From Hyphomicrobium sp. (GTDB lineage: Bacteria > Pseudomonadota > Alphaproteobacteria > Rhizobiales > Hyphomicrobiaceae), in NCBI GenBank assembly GCA_016793445.1, contig JAEUME010000018.1:310001-374000 (forward strand): 64,000 bases of DNA, written 5' to 3'. Every line of letters starts with the position of its first letter. Within the stretch, counting starts at the first letter, position 1. The notes beneath the pieces are model-generated. The model saw nothing but the letters and a program-made list of their open reading frames with translations. It searched no databases and was not told the origin of the DNA. Positions 18,929-30,166 of the stretch are shown one piece after another. The translations under genes and the position numbers were made by a program.

Positions 18929-20614
18929 ATGGTAAGCGTGGGGGGCCGAGGCGCGCGGGGTGTCGGGGGTGTCAGGACCGCTATCAGAGCCATCGGTTCC
19001 GGCAGGCTGTTGTCATCTGTCGCTTCGCCGTCCGGCACGTTGTCTGCTCGCCTCATTCCGTCCCGGATTGCGCGGCTGGCGCGCAGCGGATCGGCGGCCG
19101 CGAGTGCCGCAATGTGCCTCTCGATCGTCTGCCTGGGCGCGGGATTGGCGCAAGCCTCGCGTGAGCCCACCGATGCTTTTCTGACCAGGCAAGCTATCGC
19201 GCAGTCGCCAAGAATTCCGATCTCGGTATTCGCCAATGAGGAGGTACAACCGGACGAGGTTGCCCAGGCGGACCACGGCGATGCGGTCGTCCCTCCGGTC
19301 AAGCGCCAGCGCCCCGTCACGCCACCCGATACACCTTCTGCCATGCCAGCTGCGCCGCAAGCGTCGCCCCCGCCGGCTCCGCCACAGGAGGCAACTCCTG
19401 CGGCGGGGACGGCTCATGAACAGCCAGAACCGTCGCCGGCCGAGCCCACCAAGCAAAACGCCGAAGACGTGAAGCCTGCCGCGCCGCCCGCAGCAGCCGA
19501 AAAGGAATCGGCGCAGACGCCGCACGATCCGGACCGCTCCAGCCCGATCTTTCCCGAGATGGGAGGCATCTTCGCCCCTATCACCGATTGGCTGGCGAGC
19601 GCCAACCGCGACTATCAAAATACGGTCGTGAAGGAGCTGTCGCGGCCTTCCGATGGCGCCGCCCAAGAGCAATCCGATCAGGCTGCCAAAGAAGCAAAGG
19701 ATGCACAGGCAGCCAAAGAGGCAAGCCAGGCGCAGGCTGCGCGCGAGCGTGAAGCCGCGGCCAAGGCGCAAGCCGCTGCCAGGGCGGAGGCAGAGGCTAA
19801 GGCGAAGGCGGCCGCTCAAGCCCAAGCCGCCCGTGCCGCCGCCGAGGCGGAGGCTGCCAGAAGAGCGCAACAGGCCGCTCAGTCCAAAGCGCAAAAGCCG
19901 GCCGAGGAAAGTGCCGATCAGGCGGCCGCTCGAGCGCGCCAAGCCGAGGAGCAACGTCAAGCTGAAGCCGCTCGCCACGCCGAGCAAGCTCGCAAGGACG
20001 AGGAGGATCGCAAGGCGCGCGAGGAAGCGGAAGCGAGCAAGCTGCGTGAAGCCGCACGTATGGCCGAGGAACGCCGCAAGCAGCTTGCGGAGGAAGAGGC
20101 CCGCAAGGCCGAGGCCGCGAAGGCGGCGCGCCTTGCTGACCAAGAGCGCCGCGCAGCCGCTGAAGCCGAGCAGAGCGCAGCGCGCGCCGTTGCACCCAAT
20201 CAGACCGGTGATCAGACCGAGGCGGACGGCAGCGGCCCGGCATCGAGGCATCGCCGCTGGGCTGTCGTCATTACCGCGGAGCCGCTCGGGCAGTCGTACG
20301 CGGAGCCAGCGGCCGGTGTGCTGATCGCCAACCAGCGGTTGGCGCCACGTATGGGCGTGGGCGCCGGGTCACTGCGGGGTACACGCGTTAGGGGCTGGTC
20401 GTGGCATCCAGGCCGGTGCCGTTTTGCAGGCCGCCGCGTCCAACGCCTGCCGGGCCGATATACCGTGGCAAAGGGCGACAGCCTGTGGCGGATATCGCAG
20501 AAGCACTATTACAAGGGGCGGCTCTACACGCGCATCTATCGCGCCAACCGCCGCAAGATCGCGGATCCTGATCTCATCTATCCCTGCCAGAAGTTCTGGG
20601 TGCCGCGCAGGTAG
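18929..20614 (+). CDS. exported LysM protein with Ala-rich coiled coil
   Basis: 561 residues from the ATG at 18929, chosen because GAGG lies 8 bases before it; an upstream GTG at 18878 would add 17 residues. A hydrophobic signal or anchor (about 57-75, AAMCLSIVCLGAGLAQA) is followed by a Pro-rich stretch, then about 200 residues of Ala/Glu/Lys/Gln heptads (REREAAAKAQAAARAEAEAK…), a TolA-like coiled coil. The last 50 residues are a LysM domain (YTVAKGDSLWRISQKHYYKG…YPCQKFWVPRR) that binds peptidoglycan glycans. The layout suggests a periplasm-spanning rod ending on the cell wall. Confidence 0.88.
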   Translation: MVSVGGRGARGVGGVRTAIRAIGSGRLLSSVASPSGTLSARLIPSRIARLARSGSAAASAAMCLSIVCLGAGLAQASREPTDAFLTRQAIAQSPRIPISVFANEEVQPDEVAQADHGDAVVPPVKRQRPVTPPDTPSAMPAAPQASPPPAPPQEATPAAGTAHEQPEPSPAEPTKQNAEDVKPAAPPAAAEKESAQTPHDPDRSSPIFPEMGGIFAPITDWLASANRDYQNTVVKELSRPSDGAAQEQSDQAAKEAKDAQAAKEASQAQAAREREAAAKAQAAARAEAEAKAKAAAQAQAARAAAEAEAARRAQQAAQSKAQKPAEESADQAAARARQAEEQRQAEAARHAEQARKDEEDRKAREEAEASKLREAARMAEERRKQLAEEEARKAEAAKAARLADQERRAAAEAEQSAARAVAPNQTGDQTEADGSGPASRHRRWAVVITAEPLGQSYAEPAAGVLIANQRLAPRMGVGAGSLRGTRVRGWSWHPGRCRFAGRRVQRLPGRYTVAKGDSLWRISQKHYYKGRLYTRIYRANRRKIADPDLIYPCQKFWVPRR

Positions 20615-20756
20615 AACCGCGGATACGGCGCGCTCGTGCTGTCGTAGTCAGCGCAGCTTCGGCCAAGTCGCGATGGTTTTCTCTCATTGTCATCAAGTCA
20701 GTTGCGGGATTTTTTTGATAGCCCTCAGGATGGCCACTCAAAAGAGCTTCATAAGA

Positions 20757-20853
20757 ACGTCATCCCGGCGAAAGGCCGGGATCCATCCAGGCTTCAACAT
20801 TTGTCCTCAATCATGACTTGGGCAGATCCCCGCCTGACGCGGGGATGACGATT
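20757..20853. repeat. paired short palindromic repeats
   Basis: GTCATCCCGGCGAAAGGCCG GGATCCATCCAGGC is followed 40 bp later by GATCCCCGCCTGACGCGGGG ATGACG. The two halves are complementary in type, so the unit can fold. The same halves occur at 5755-5905. Confidence 0.75.
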
Positions 20854-20951
20854 GCGGTGAGGTCACGGAATTCCGTTATTCAACGTGCTCGCGGATGCTT
20901 GTGCGCGGCGGCCGGCCTTTCAAAGACCCGGCCAAGCATTCTTCTCTCATT

Positions 20952-21102
20952 GTCATCCCGGCCGAGGGCAGCGAGAGCCGGGACCCAGGAGGAGGGCTTG
21001 GCGTGATGTTGCGGCGAGATGTTTCGCGCTTCGCACGGATGCGCTGGGTCCCGGGTCAGCGCTCTGCCCGGATTGCATCCGGGCTCGCTTGCCCGGGATG
21101 AC
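20952..21102 (+). repeat. 150-bp palindromic element, copy 2
   Basis: Starts GTCATCCCGGCCGAGGGCAG and ends TCGCTTGCCCGGGATGAC. The middle holds TCGCACGGATGCGCTGGGTC and CCGGGTCAGCGCTCTGCCCG. The ends are inverted copies of each other. Same orientation as the copies at 21141, 38403 and 38590. Confidence 0.85.
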
Positions 21103-21140
21103 AAGATGTTGTGGTCCCGGCCGCGCTTTTTTCTCTCCGT

Positions 21141-21293
21141 GTCATCCTGGCCGAGCGTGGTAGCTCGCGTCGGGACCCAGGGTAAGGCTTGGCGTAATGC
21201 TGCGGCGTGAAATTTTGCGCTTCGCACCGATGCGCTCGGTCCCGGGTCAGCGCTCTGCCCCGATTGCATCCGGGCTCGCTTGCCCGGGATGAC
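21141..21293 (+). repeat. 150-bp palindromic element, copy 3
   Basis: A tandem neighbour of copy 2, 38 bp away, starting GTCATCCTGGCCGAGCG and ending TCGCTTGCCCGGGATGAC. It differs from copy 2 by scattered substitutions. With the pair at 20757 it fills the 750 bp between the LysM gene and the ABC exporter gene, where I see no coding sequence. Confidence 0.85.
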
Positions 21294-21368
21294 AAAGTGT
21301 GAGGAACGCTCGGCCTGGATGATGTTGCCTTTTGCGATGGAGCGCCATCCTTCGGGCCTTGGGCCTCG

Positions 21369-23357
21369 ATGGACTTTCAGACCGCGCAGCCCTACATAAC
21401 CGCCATGCACATAGGCTCCTCCCGCTTCGACGCCATGACCGCGCGCGCTCCGTTTCTGGAGCGCTTTTCGCTTTCTGAGGATCAGAAGAAGGTTTTGCGC
21501 GGACTGCTGCCCTACATGTGGCCGCACGACCGGCCGGATCTGAAACGCACGGTGGTATGGTCGCTGGTCTTGATGGTGGCGGCCAAGCTCGTGACGGTCA
21601 TGGTGCCGTTCACGCTCAAGTGGGCAACCGACGCGCTCGTCGCGGCGAGCGGCGGTAAGGTCGTGGCCGGCGAGGACGTGTCCTGGCTCATTGGGGCGCC
21701 GGTGCTTGCGGCCATCCTCTATGGCCTGTCACGTATCATTATGGCGCTGCTGATGCAGACCCGCGAAGGCATGTTCGCCAAGGTCGCCATGCACGCGGTC
21801 CGCAAGCTGGCGCTCAATACATTCGAGCACATGCACCGCTTGTCGCTGCGCTTTCATCTGGAGCGCAAGACCGGCGGGTTGACGCGCGTGCTGGAGCGGG
21901 GGCGCGCCGGCATCGAGAACATCACACGCATGGGGCTGATGACGCTCCTGCCGACGATCGTGGAATTCCTGCTGATCCTCGTCGTGTGCGCCATCGAATT
22001 CGACTGGCGCTACATCGTGACCGTCGTGGTGATGATCGCATTCTACCTGTGGTTCACGATCAAGGCCACCAACTGGCGCGTTGCCATCCGGCGCACCATG
22101 AACGAGAGCGACACGGAAGCCAACACCAAGGCGATTGACAGTCTGCTCAACTACGAGACTGTCAAATACTTCGGCGCCGAAGGCCGCGAGGCGGCACGTT
22201 ACGACAAATCCATGGAGCTGTATGAGAAGGCGTCGGTCAAGACCTATACGTCGCTTGCCATTCTCAACTCCGGCCAAGCGGTGATCTTCACCATCGCGCT
22301 CACGATCTGTCTCGTCATGGCCGCCCGCGATGTGATTGCGGGCAATCACACAGTCGGCCATTTTGCGATGGTCAACATGCTGATGCTGCAACTCTTCATT
22401 CCGCTCAACTTCATGGGGATGGTCTACCGCGAGATCAAGCAGGGGCTCACCGACATCGAGAATATGATGGACGTTCTCGAAAGGAGCCCGGAGGTCGCCG
22501 ACCGGCCCGGAGCGCGCGATTTGAAGGTGACGGGCGGCACCATCCGTTTTGAGAACGTGTGCTTTGCCTACGAGCCTGAGCGTGAGATCCTGCACGATCT
22601 GTCTTTCGAGGTTCCTGCGGGCAAGCTGTTTGCCATCGTCGGCCCTTCGGGTGCGGGTAAATCGACCATCAGCCGGATCCTGTTGCGGTTCTACGACGTG
22701 ACAGGCGGGCGCGTGACGATCGACGGACAGGATCTGCGCGACGTCACGCAAGCCTCGCTGCGCGCCGCCACCGGCGTCGTTCCGCAGGATACCGTGCTGT
22801 TCAACGACACGATCCTCTACAACATCAGGTACGGCAGGCCGGATGCGACGGCGCAAGATGTGCAGCGCGCGGCAAGCCTCGCCCAGATCGATCCTTTCAT
22901 CCGTGCGCTGCCTGAAGGGTATGATACGATGGTGGGCGAACGGGGCTTGAAGCTGTCGGGTGGCGAAAAGCAGCGCGTTGCGATTGCCCGTACGATTCTG
23001 AAGAGCCCGCCGATCCTCATACTCGATGAAGCGACGAGCGCGCTCGACAGTCACACCGAGAAAGAGATCCAGGATGCGCTCGACCGGGTCTCCAAGGATC
23101 GCACCACTCTTGTGATCGCCCATCGCCTATCGACCATCGTGCAGGCCGACCAGATCCTCGTGCTCGAAAAGGGCCGCCTGGTGGAGCAGGGGACACATGC
23201 CCAACTGATCGCGCGCGATGGGCTTTACGCCTCATTGTGGGCGCGCCAACGTCAAGCGGAGAAGGCGCGCGAGGAGTTGGCACACGTCCTGGAGGAGGCC
23301 CAACGGGAAGGCGCCCTGCGTCCGGCGGAGGCGCGGCTGGAGCCGGCGGGCGAATAG
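21369..23357 (+). CDS. Atm1-type ABC exporter (fused permease and ATPase)
   Basis: 662 residues. The N-terminal half has six membrane helices (about 55-340), including TRVLERGRAGIENITRMG and SLLNYETVKYFGAEGREA, both typical of the Atm1/ABCB7/HMT1 subfamily. The ATPase half has Walker A GPSGAGKS (425-432), signature LSGGEKQ (529-535), Walker B ILILDEA (Asp553, Glu554) and the H-loop AHRLST. Atm1 proteins export glutathione-linked sulfur species or metal-glutathione conjugates. No good ribosome-binding site is seen before the ATG at 21369 or those at 21405 and 21432, so the start is unsure. Confidence 0.94.
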   Translation: MDFQTAQPYITAMHIGSSRFDAMTARAPFLERFSLSEDQKKVLRGLLPYMWPHDRPDLKRTVVWSLVLMVAAKLVTVMVPFTLKWATDALVAASGGKVVAGEDVSWLIGAPVLAAILYGLSRIIMALLMQTREGMFAKVAMHAVRKLALNTFEHMHRLSLRFHLERKTGGLTRVLERGRAGIENITRMGLMTLLPTIVEFLLILVVCAIEFDWRYIVTVVVMIAFYLWFTIKATNWRVAIRRTMNESDTEANTKAIDSLLNYETVKYFGAEGREAARYDKSMELYEKASVKTYTSLAILNSGQAVIFTIALTICLVMAARDVIAGNHTVGHFAMVNMLMLQLFIPLNFMGMVYREIKQGLTDIENMMDVLERSPEVADRPGARDLKVTGGTIRFENVCFAYEPEREILHDLSFEVPAGKLFAIVGPSGAGKSTISRILLRFYDVTGGRVTIDGQDLRDVTQASLRAATGVVPQDTVLFNDTILYNIRYGRPDATAQDVQRAASLAQIDPFIRALPEGYDTMVGERGLKLSGGEKQRVAIARTILKSPPILILDEATSALDSHTEKEIQDALDRVSKDRTTLVIAHRLSTIVQADQILVLEKGRLVEQGTHAQLIARDGLYASLWARQRQAEKAREELAHVLEEAQREGALRPAEARLEPAGE

Positions 23358-23525
23358 ACACCGCACGCCTCGTAACCATATCCCTGCGCCGGGCGCCACC
23401 GTGAGCCTGGCGGCAGTTATCCTCGCCTCCTTTTGGTCTGCTAGTCTTGGCCAGCATTACTCGATCTTGAGCATGGATGTGGGACCCAATGGCTGGGCAC
23501 GATTGCGGATGAAGGTGCAGTAGGC

Positions 23526-24209
23526 TTGGACGAAAAAGGCAAGAGCTGGCCGGATATGCTGTGGCGGGCGCTGGTCATCGCGCTGTGGTCGGCGCGTGAG
23601 ATCGCGCGAACCGCGTGGTCGATCGCGCGTGTCCCCGTGATGCACGCCCTGCAGATCCTCGCGGCCCTCATCGTCCTGTTCGAGGAATGGGGCTGGAAGC
23701 CGCTTTCTCAACTGCTGGCGTGGCTGGCGCGTTTTGCGCCCATCGCCGCCCTGGAGCGCTGGATCGCGGGCCTGCCACCCTACGGAGCGTTGATGGTGTT
23801 TGCGCTGCCGACGACGTTTCTGCTGCCTTTGAAATTCATTGCCATGTGGCTGCTCGCCAGCGGCAAGTGGTGGACGGCGACCGCGTTGTTTGCAGGCGCC
23901 AAGGTCGCCTCTACGGCCATCATCGCCCGCATTTTCATTCTGACCAAGCCCGCGCTCATGCGGATCGGCTGGTTTGCGAGGGCCTACGATTGGTTCGTGC
24001 CATGGAAGGATGCGCTGTTTGCTCAGATTCGGGCCTCTTGGATCTGGCGCTACGGCCGCATGATCAAGACACGGGTGCGCCTGGAGGTGAAACAAGCATG
24101 GATGCGCTGGCGGCCTCTGGTGGTGGCGCGATGGCGTGCCTTGGCCGCTCGCCGCCATGAGGTTTGGCAGCGAATCCGGACACGGATTTGGGGAGGCTCC
24201 ATCGGATAA
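23526..24209 (+). CDS. membrane-associated hypothetical protein
   Basis: 227 residues if it starts at the TTG at 23526 (AAGGTG about 8 bases before); an ATG at 23556 would shorten it by 10. Residues 35-60 and 82-120 are hydrophobic membrane segments (VMHALQILAALIVLFEEW; GALMVFALPTTFLLPLKFIA). The remainder is strongly basic and Trp/Arg-rich (RVRLEVKQAWMRWRPLVVAR W), probably lying on the cytoplasmic face. It follows the ABC exporter gene by 170 bp. I recognise no family. Confidence 0.75.
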   Translation: MDEKGKSWPDMLWRALVIALWSAREIARTAWSIARVPVMHALQILAALIVLFEEWGWKPLSQLLAWLARFAPIAALERWIAGLPPYGALMVFALPTTFLLPLKFIAMWLLASGKWWTATALFAGAKVASTAIIARIFILTKPALMRIGWFARAYDWFVPWKDALFAQIRASWIWRYGRMIKTRVRLEVKQAWMRWRPLVVARWRALAARRHEVWQRIRTRIWGGSIG

Positions 24210-24450
24210 CAACGGGGTGTTTTTTGTTTCCGAGGAAGGCGTTGCAAAGGGGCCACGGCTGTAACAAGGGGCGATTCTATCGATGTTTCCTCAATCATTA
24301 TCGCGGACGGGGTCTCCCATCGGCTGACTTCGTAGCGGTGTGCTTCAGCTTGGATTGTTGACAGCGAAGGTACGGTATCGGACGGTAGCTCCGAAAGAGG
24401 CGAATCGCGAGGGGCGCGGTTTCGTTCGATGAGATTTCAGGGGGCGTTCG

Positions 24451-25695
24451 ATGCCATTCATTGCCGGAATGCGGGTGCTGCCCGCTGTCGCGGTGCTCTT
24501 ATCCGCGGGTGTGACGTCGGCGTTTGCAGGGGATGGGGAGCCTGAAACGGGGTTGCCCGAGAGTTCAATCGCGGCCAACCTTCCCTATGATGCCGCGCGT
24601 GCATCATTGGCCGCTCGCGGCCTGACGTACGGGCTGAATTACACGGGCGAAGTCTATGACGTGGTGTCGGGTGGCCTGTCGAACGGGGTAACCTACAATG
24701 GCCTGGTGGAGGCCTATGCCGACGTCGATCTGGAAAAGATGGTCGGCTGGAAGGGCGCAACGCTGCACGCCAACGTCTATTATATTCACGGTGAGGGCGC
24801 GACGACCAAGCGCATCGGCAATATCTTCGCGGTCTCGAACATTGAAGGCCTCGAGACGTTCCGCCTCGACGAGCTTTGGTTCGAGCAGGCTCTCTTTGAC
24901 GATAAGGTCAAGATCAAGCTTGGCGCGCTTGCTGCGGACACGGAATTCTTCGTCAGCGATACCGCCGGCACCTTCCTCAATGGTACGTTCGGCTGGGCGG
25001 GCATCGTCGCTTCAAACATGGTCCAGGGCGGACCGGCCTATCCGCTGACGTCCATGGGCGCCCGGGTTCAATTCGACCCGACCGAGAACGTGACTGTGTT
25101 AGCTGCGCTGTTCAACGGCAGCCCTGCCAATCCCTTTGCGGATGATCCGCAGGAAGACAACAAACACGGCACGGATTTCCGCTTCGGGGATTCGGCTCTT
25201 CTGATCGTGGAAGGGCAGTTCCGCTACGACGTGGGCTTGCCCGGTACCGTCAAGGTCGGCGGCTGGCGTCAGTTCAACGACGATGTCTACACCGATTTCC
25301 TCACGGGTGAGCCCGTGGATGGAAGCAACGGCGTGTATGCCATCGTCGATCAGCAGATCTGGAAGGGCGGCGAAGACAAAGGTGTCAACATCTTCGGCCG
25401 CATTTCGGGTAGCCCCGATCGCCAGAATCCGATGGATTTCTACTTCGACACAGGCATCGTTTTCACGGGCTTCGTTCCCGGCCGGTCCAAAGACGCGTTC
25501 GGCGCTGCGTTCGGCTATGGCGACATCTCGAGTCGCCTGGTGGCAGCCGAGATCGCAGCTGGGCAGACGATTACGAGCAACTATGAATCCGTCTTGGAGA
25601 TCAACTATACGGCGGAGATCTGCCCCGGCATTTCCGGACTTCCAGTACATCTGGAATCCTGGCGGCCGGGTCGAGAACCCCGACGAGCCGGGTGA
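24451..25695 (+). CDS. OprB-type carbohydrate porin, C-terminus frameshifted
   Basis: 414 residues as it stands, with signal peptide 1-26 (…VAVLLSAGVTSAFA) and an OprB beta-barrel: GLTYGLNYTGEVYDVVSGG, TLHANVYYIHGEG, RLDELWFEQ, VKIKLGALAADTEFFVSDTA. AGGGGGC precedes the ATG. OprB porins pass sugars across the outer membrane. The last residues (…CPGISGLPVHLESWRPG…) do not fit. The expected C-terminal strand (PDFQYIWNPGGRV…ENAAVIGVRTKISY) lies in the next frame and ends at 25747. One extra base near 25621, or two missing, would explain this. The C-terminal aromatic residue matters for barrel insertion, so the protein as written may not assemble. Confidence 0.88.
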   Translation: MPFIAGMRVLPAVAVLLSAGVTSAFAGDGEPETGLPESSIAANLPYDAARASLAARGLTYGLNYTGEVYDVVSGGLSNGVTYNGLVEAYADVDLEKMVGWKGATLHANVYYIHGEGATTKRIGNIFAVSNIEGLETFRLDELWFEQALFDDKVKIKLGALAADTEFFVSDTAGTFLNGTFGWAGIVASNMVQGGPAYPLTSMGARVQFDPTENVTVLAALFNGSPANPFADDPQEDNKHGTDFRFGDSALLIVEGQFRYDVGLPGTVKVGGWRQFNDDVYTDFLTGEPVDGSNGVYAIVDQQIWKGGEDKGVNIFGRISGSPDRQNPMDFYFDTGIVFTGFVPGRSKDAFGAAFGYGDISSRLVAAEIAAGQTITSNYESVLEINYTAEICPGISGLPVHLESWRPGREPRRAG

Positions 25696-25747
25696 GGTCG
25701 TCGAAAACGCGGCTGTCATCGGTGTTCGCACGAAGATCAGCTATTGA
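25621..25747 (+). other. displaced C-terminal strand of the porin (next frame)
   Basis: Read in the +1 frame from about 25622, the codons give APAFPDFQYIWNPGGRVENP and, further on, AAVIGVRTKISY, then TGA at 25745-25747. This is the OprB C-terminal signature ending in Tyr. Dropping the T at 25621 joins it to …NYTAEI of the main frame. Confidence 0.85.
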
Positions 25748-25785
25748 GAAGCGCGCCTGCGCGTAGCAGGTGGATCAATGAATGC

Positions 25786-25815
25786 AAGGCGGGTCCCCCA
25801 AGGCCCGCCTTTTTT
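25786..25815 (+). terminator. intrinsic terminator after the porin gene
   Basis: Stem AAGGCGGG / CCCGCCTT with a 10-nt loop, followed by TTTTT. It lies 38 bp after the displaced stop at 25747, which supports 25747 as the ancestral gene end. Confidence 0.9.
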
Positions 25816-25930
25816 ATATTCTGCTCTTCTGCGGCTCGCGTGCGCCCGCACGTCGGGCTGTTGCACCGGCGATAAGGGGCTCGGCGGCACGCTCTGGCCA
25901 GGGCGGGCCATTCGCTGTAGGAGCCTACGC

Positions 25931-26878
25931 ATGAGCGTGCCGCCTCCAGCCAGTTCCAGGTTTGCCCCCATTCTGATCGCCGGCGCGACCGCGAGCGGCA
26001 AATCTGCGCTCGCCATGAGGCTCGCGCGCGAGCTGGGCGGTGTCGTCATCAACGCCGATAGCATGCAGGTCTATCGCGAGCTCAACATTCTGACCGCGCG
26101 GCCATCACCCGCCGACGAGGCGGTCTGTCCTCATGCGCTTTATGGCCACGTTGGCGCGCATGAGGCTTACTCCGTGGGCCGCTATGTGACCGAGGCGGCC
26201 AAGGCCATCGCGTCCGCGCGGGTTCAAGGATTGCGCCCGATCATTACCGGTGGCACGGGGCTTTATTTCAAAGGGCTGACCGAAGGCCTCTCGCCGATTC
26301 CGGAGGTGGCCCTGGACGTGCGCGCGCATTGGCGCAAACAAGCTGAGGCTTTGGGCGCGCAAAGGCTGCATGAACTCCTCCTGGTGCGCGATCCCGTGAT
26401 GGCGGAGAAACTGAACCCCGCCGATCCGCAGCGCATCGTGCGCGCGCTGGAGGTGCTGGACAGCTCAGGCAAGTCGCTCAGCTACTGGCAGGCGCAGCCG
26501 GGAACGCCCGTGGTTGCCGAGGCGAATGCGGTGAGGCTGCTTGTCCGCCGTGACCGGGAGGACCTGCATTTGCGCGCCGGCCGCCGCTTCGATGACATGA
26601 TGGCCAAGGGCGCACTGGAGGAGGTAAGCGCCCTGGCGGCACTGCAACTCGATCCGGTATCGTCCGTCATGCGCGCGCTCGGGGTTGCGCCCCTGCTGGC
26701 AGCAGTCCGCGGCCAAATGGAGCTGGCGGAGGCCATGACGCAGGCAAAGGCTGAGACGCGGCAATACGTCAAGCGTCAGGATACCTGGTTCCGTAAAAAT
26801 ATGATTTCGTGGAAACCAATATCTACGCAACAAATGGAAAGTAACAACGACGCATTGTTGGCATTTATTGATCCTTAG
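25931..26878 (+). CDS. miaA: tRNA dimethylallyltransferase MiaA
   Basis: 315 residues from the ATG at 25931 (TAGGAG 6-7 bases before it); the frame is open 51 codons upstream but those cover the porin terminator. MiaA puts a dimethylallyl group on A37 of tRNAs that read UNN codons. The P-loop is GATASGKSALA (about residues 17-27), then INADSMQVYRELNILTARPS and PIITGGTGLYFKGLTEGL, all diagnostic. The C-terminus KRQDTWFRKN is the tRNA-binding end. Confidence 0.97.
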   Translation: MSVPPPASSRFAPILIAGATASGKSALAMRLARELGGVVINADSMQVYRELNILTARPSPADEAVCPHALYGHVGAHEAYSVGRYVTEAAKAIASARVQGLRPIITGGTGLYFKGLTEGLSPIPEVALDVRAHWRKQAEALGAQRLHELLLVRDPVMAEKLNPADPQRIVRALEVLDSSGKSLSYWQAQPGTPVVAEANAVRLLVRRDREDLHLRAGRRFDDMMAKGALEEVSALAALQLDPVSSVMRALGVAPLLAAVRGQMELAEAMTQAKAETRQYVKRQDTWFRKNMISWKPISTQQMESNNDALLAFIDP

Positions 26879-27077
26879 CATTGACCGGACATCTTGGCGT
26901 GCCTAAGGTTCGCGAGCTTTGACGCAGGTGACGGGCTTGGTGTCATGGCGCATAAAGCCCATTCCAAATGCGCCAGGCTCATATCAGCCAGACTGGAAAC
27001 CGGATTGCCGGACGCCTGTCCAAGCTGCGCATCAAGGCATTCGAAAACGCACGAGCGGCATCAAGAGGAATTGTGTG

Positions 27078-28840
<1,763 letters not shown>

Positions 28841-28844
<4 letters not shown>

Positions 28845-29458
28845 GATCAAAGTGCGCGCGCAGACTGGGATGCATTGTGGCGATGACGCTCATCGCCGCA
28901 ACCCACGCGCATGCGCGCGCGGAAGACCATAAGGCTGAATGGAACCAGGTCGAGAACGTCAAGGGCGCTGCCAAGCGTCTTGGAGAGATGCAGAGGCGCC
29001 AAGGCTCCGAAGCCGTCCTGAAGTTTCTCGAGGCCTGCTACAAGACGCACATGCTGGCGGAGAACTTCACTGAGGGTTTGGAGGGCTGCATGGCGCAGGA
29101 CTACATGCTCTCCCAGATGCTCGCCGTCATCTACGCCAAAGTGCCCGCCGACAAGCTCGCGGAGATGAAAGCGCCGTCCTCGGAGGTCATCGCGCGGGCG
29201 ATGCGCGGACGCTTCCAGGCGATCTTTCAGCAATACAAATTTACCCAGGAACAGGCCGACAACCTGAAGAAGGCTGTCGATGTGCACGGCATGCCGGTCT
29301 TCATCAATCTGGTGTTTCCCAATACCGGCAAGAAGAAGGAAGGCGCAGAAGGCCCCGCGGGCAAGGATGGGTCCGGCGCGGATATGGACTCTCCCGGTTC
29401 GGGTGACGGAGACGGGAAGGGCGTGCGCATCCCCAAGCCAGAAGGCGAACCGAAATAG
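28841..29458 (+). CDS. secreted hypothetical protein in the ilv operon
   Basis: 205 residues, starting with GTG inside the ilvB stop region (4-base overlap GTGA), so translationally coupled. Signal peptide at 1-27 (…CIVAMTLIAATHAHARA). The mature part is mostly helical with two Cys (LEACYKTHM, EGCMAQDYMLS) and ends in a Lys/Gly-rich acidic tail (GSGADMDSPGSGDGDGKG). I know no family for it. Its place between ilvB and ilvH is unusual. Confidence 0.75.
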
Positions 29459-29460
29459 TC

Positions 29461-30138
29461 ATGCGCCTCGTCATTGCCAACAAGCTCTATTCGTCCTGGT
29501 CGCTGCGGCCATGGCTGGTCATGCGCGCTTTCGACATTCCATTTGATGAAGTGGTCATCCCGCTGCGCACGCCGCAGACGAACGATAAGATCGCCACCGT
29601 GTCTCCTTCGGGCAAGGTTCCCGTGCTGATCGACGGCGACATTCACGTCTGGGAAAGCCTAGCCATCATCGAATATCTTGCGGACAAATATCCCGGCAAG
29701 GGCATCTGGCCGGCCGATGTCGCGGCGCGCGCGCATGCCCGCAGCATCGCAAATGAAATGCACGGCGGGTTCATGCCGGTGCGCCAGGCGCTGCCCATGA
29801 ATCTCGGCAAGCGCTTCAAGACACCCGATCTGAGCGAGGACGCCAGGGGGAGCATCGCACGCATCGAGGAGATCTGGCGCACCACCCGCGCGCGGTTCGC
29901 ACCTTCCAGTGGTACGGGCTTTCTCTTTGGCGCGTTTAACGCCGCCGACGCGATGTACGCGCCCGTCGTGACGCGCTTCGACACCTATCAGGTCCCGGTG
30001 GCGTCCGACACGCGTGTCTACATGGATGCGGTGCTTGCCTATCCAGCATTTCAGGCATGGAAGCGTGCCGCGCTCGCCGAACCCTGGACCATTACCGACT
30101 ACGAAGCCGGCCACGAGGCCGTGGAAACCTATTGCTGA
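29461..30138 (+). CDS. glutathione S-transferase family protein
   Basis: 225 residues, starting 2 bp after the previous stop. The N-terminal thioredoxin-like domain has NKLYSSWSLRPWLVMRAF, with Ser residues at the usual catalytic position, and SGKVPVLIDGDIHVWESLAI IEYL, the glutathione-binding cis-Pro loop. The C-terminal helical domain follows. Substrate unknown. It sits inside the ilv cluster but has no obvious role in that pathway. Confidence 0.92.
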   Translation: MRLVIANKLYSSWSLRPWLVMRAFDIPFDEVVIPLRTPQTNDKIATVSPSGKVPVLIDGDIHVWESLAIIEYLADKYPGKGIWPADVAARAHARSIANEMHGGFMPVRQALPMNLGKRFKTPDLSEDARGSIARIEEIWRTTRARFAPSSGTGFLFGAFNAADAMYAPVVTRFDTYQVPVASDTRVYMDAVLAYPAFQAWKRAALAEPWTITDYEAGHEAVETYC

Positions 30139-30166
30139 CAACGCCACAGAAAACGAGAGCACGATC

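Noticed and set aside
26880..27077. Leader peptide before ilvB
   Set aside because: I looked for an Ile/Leu/Val-rich short frame followed by a stem and found none.
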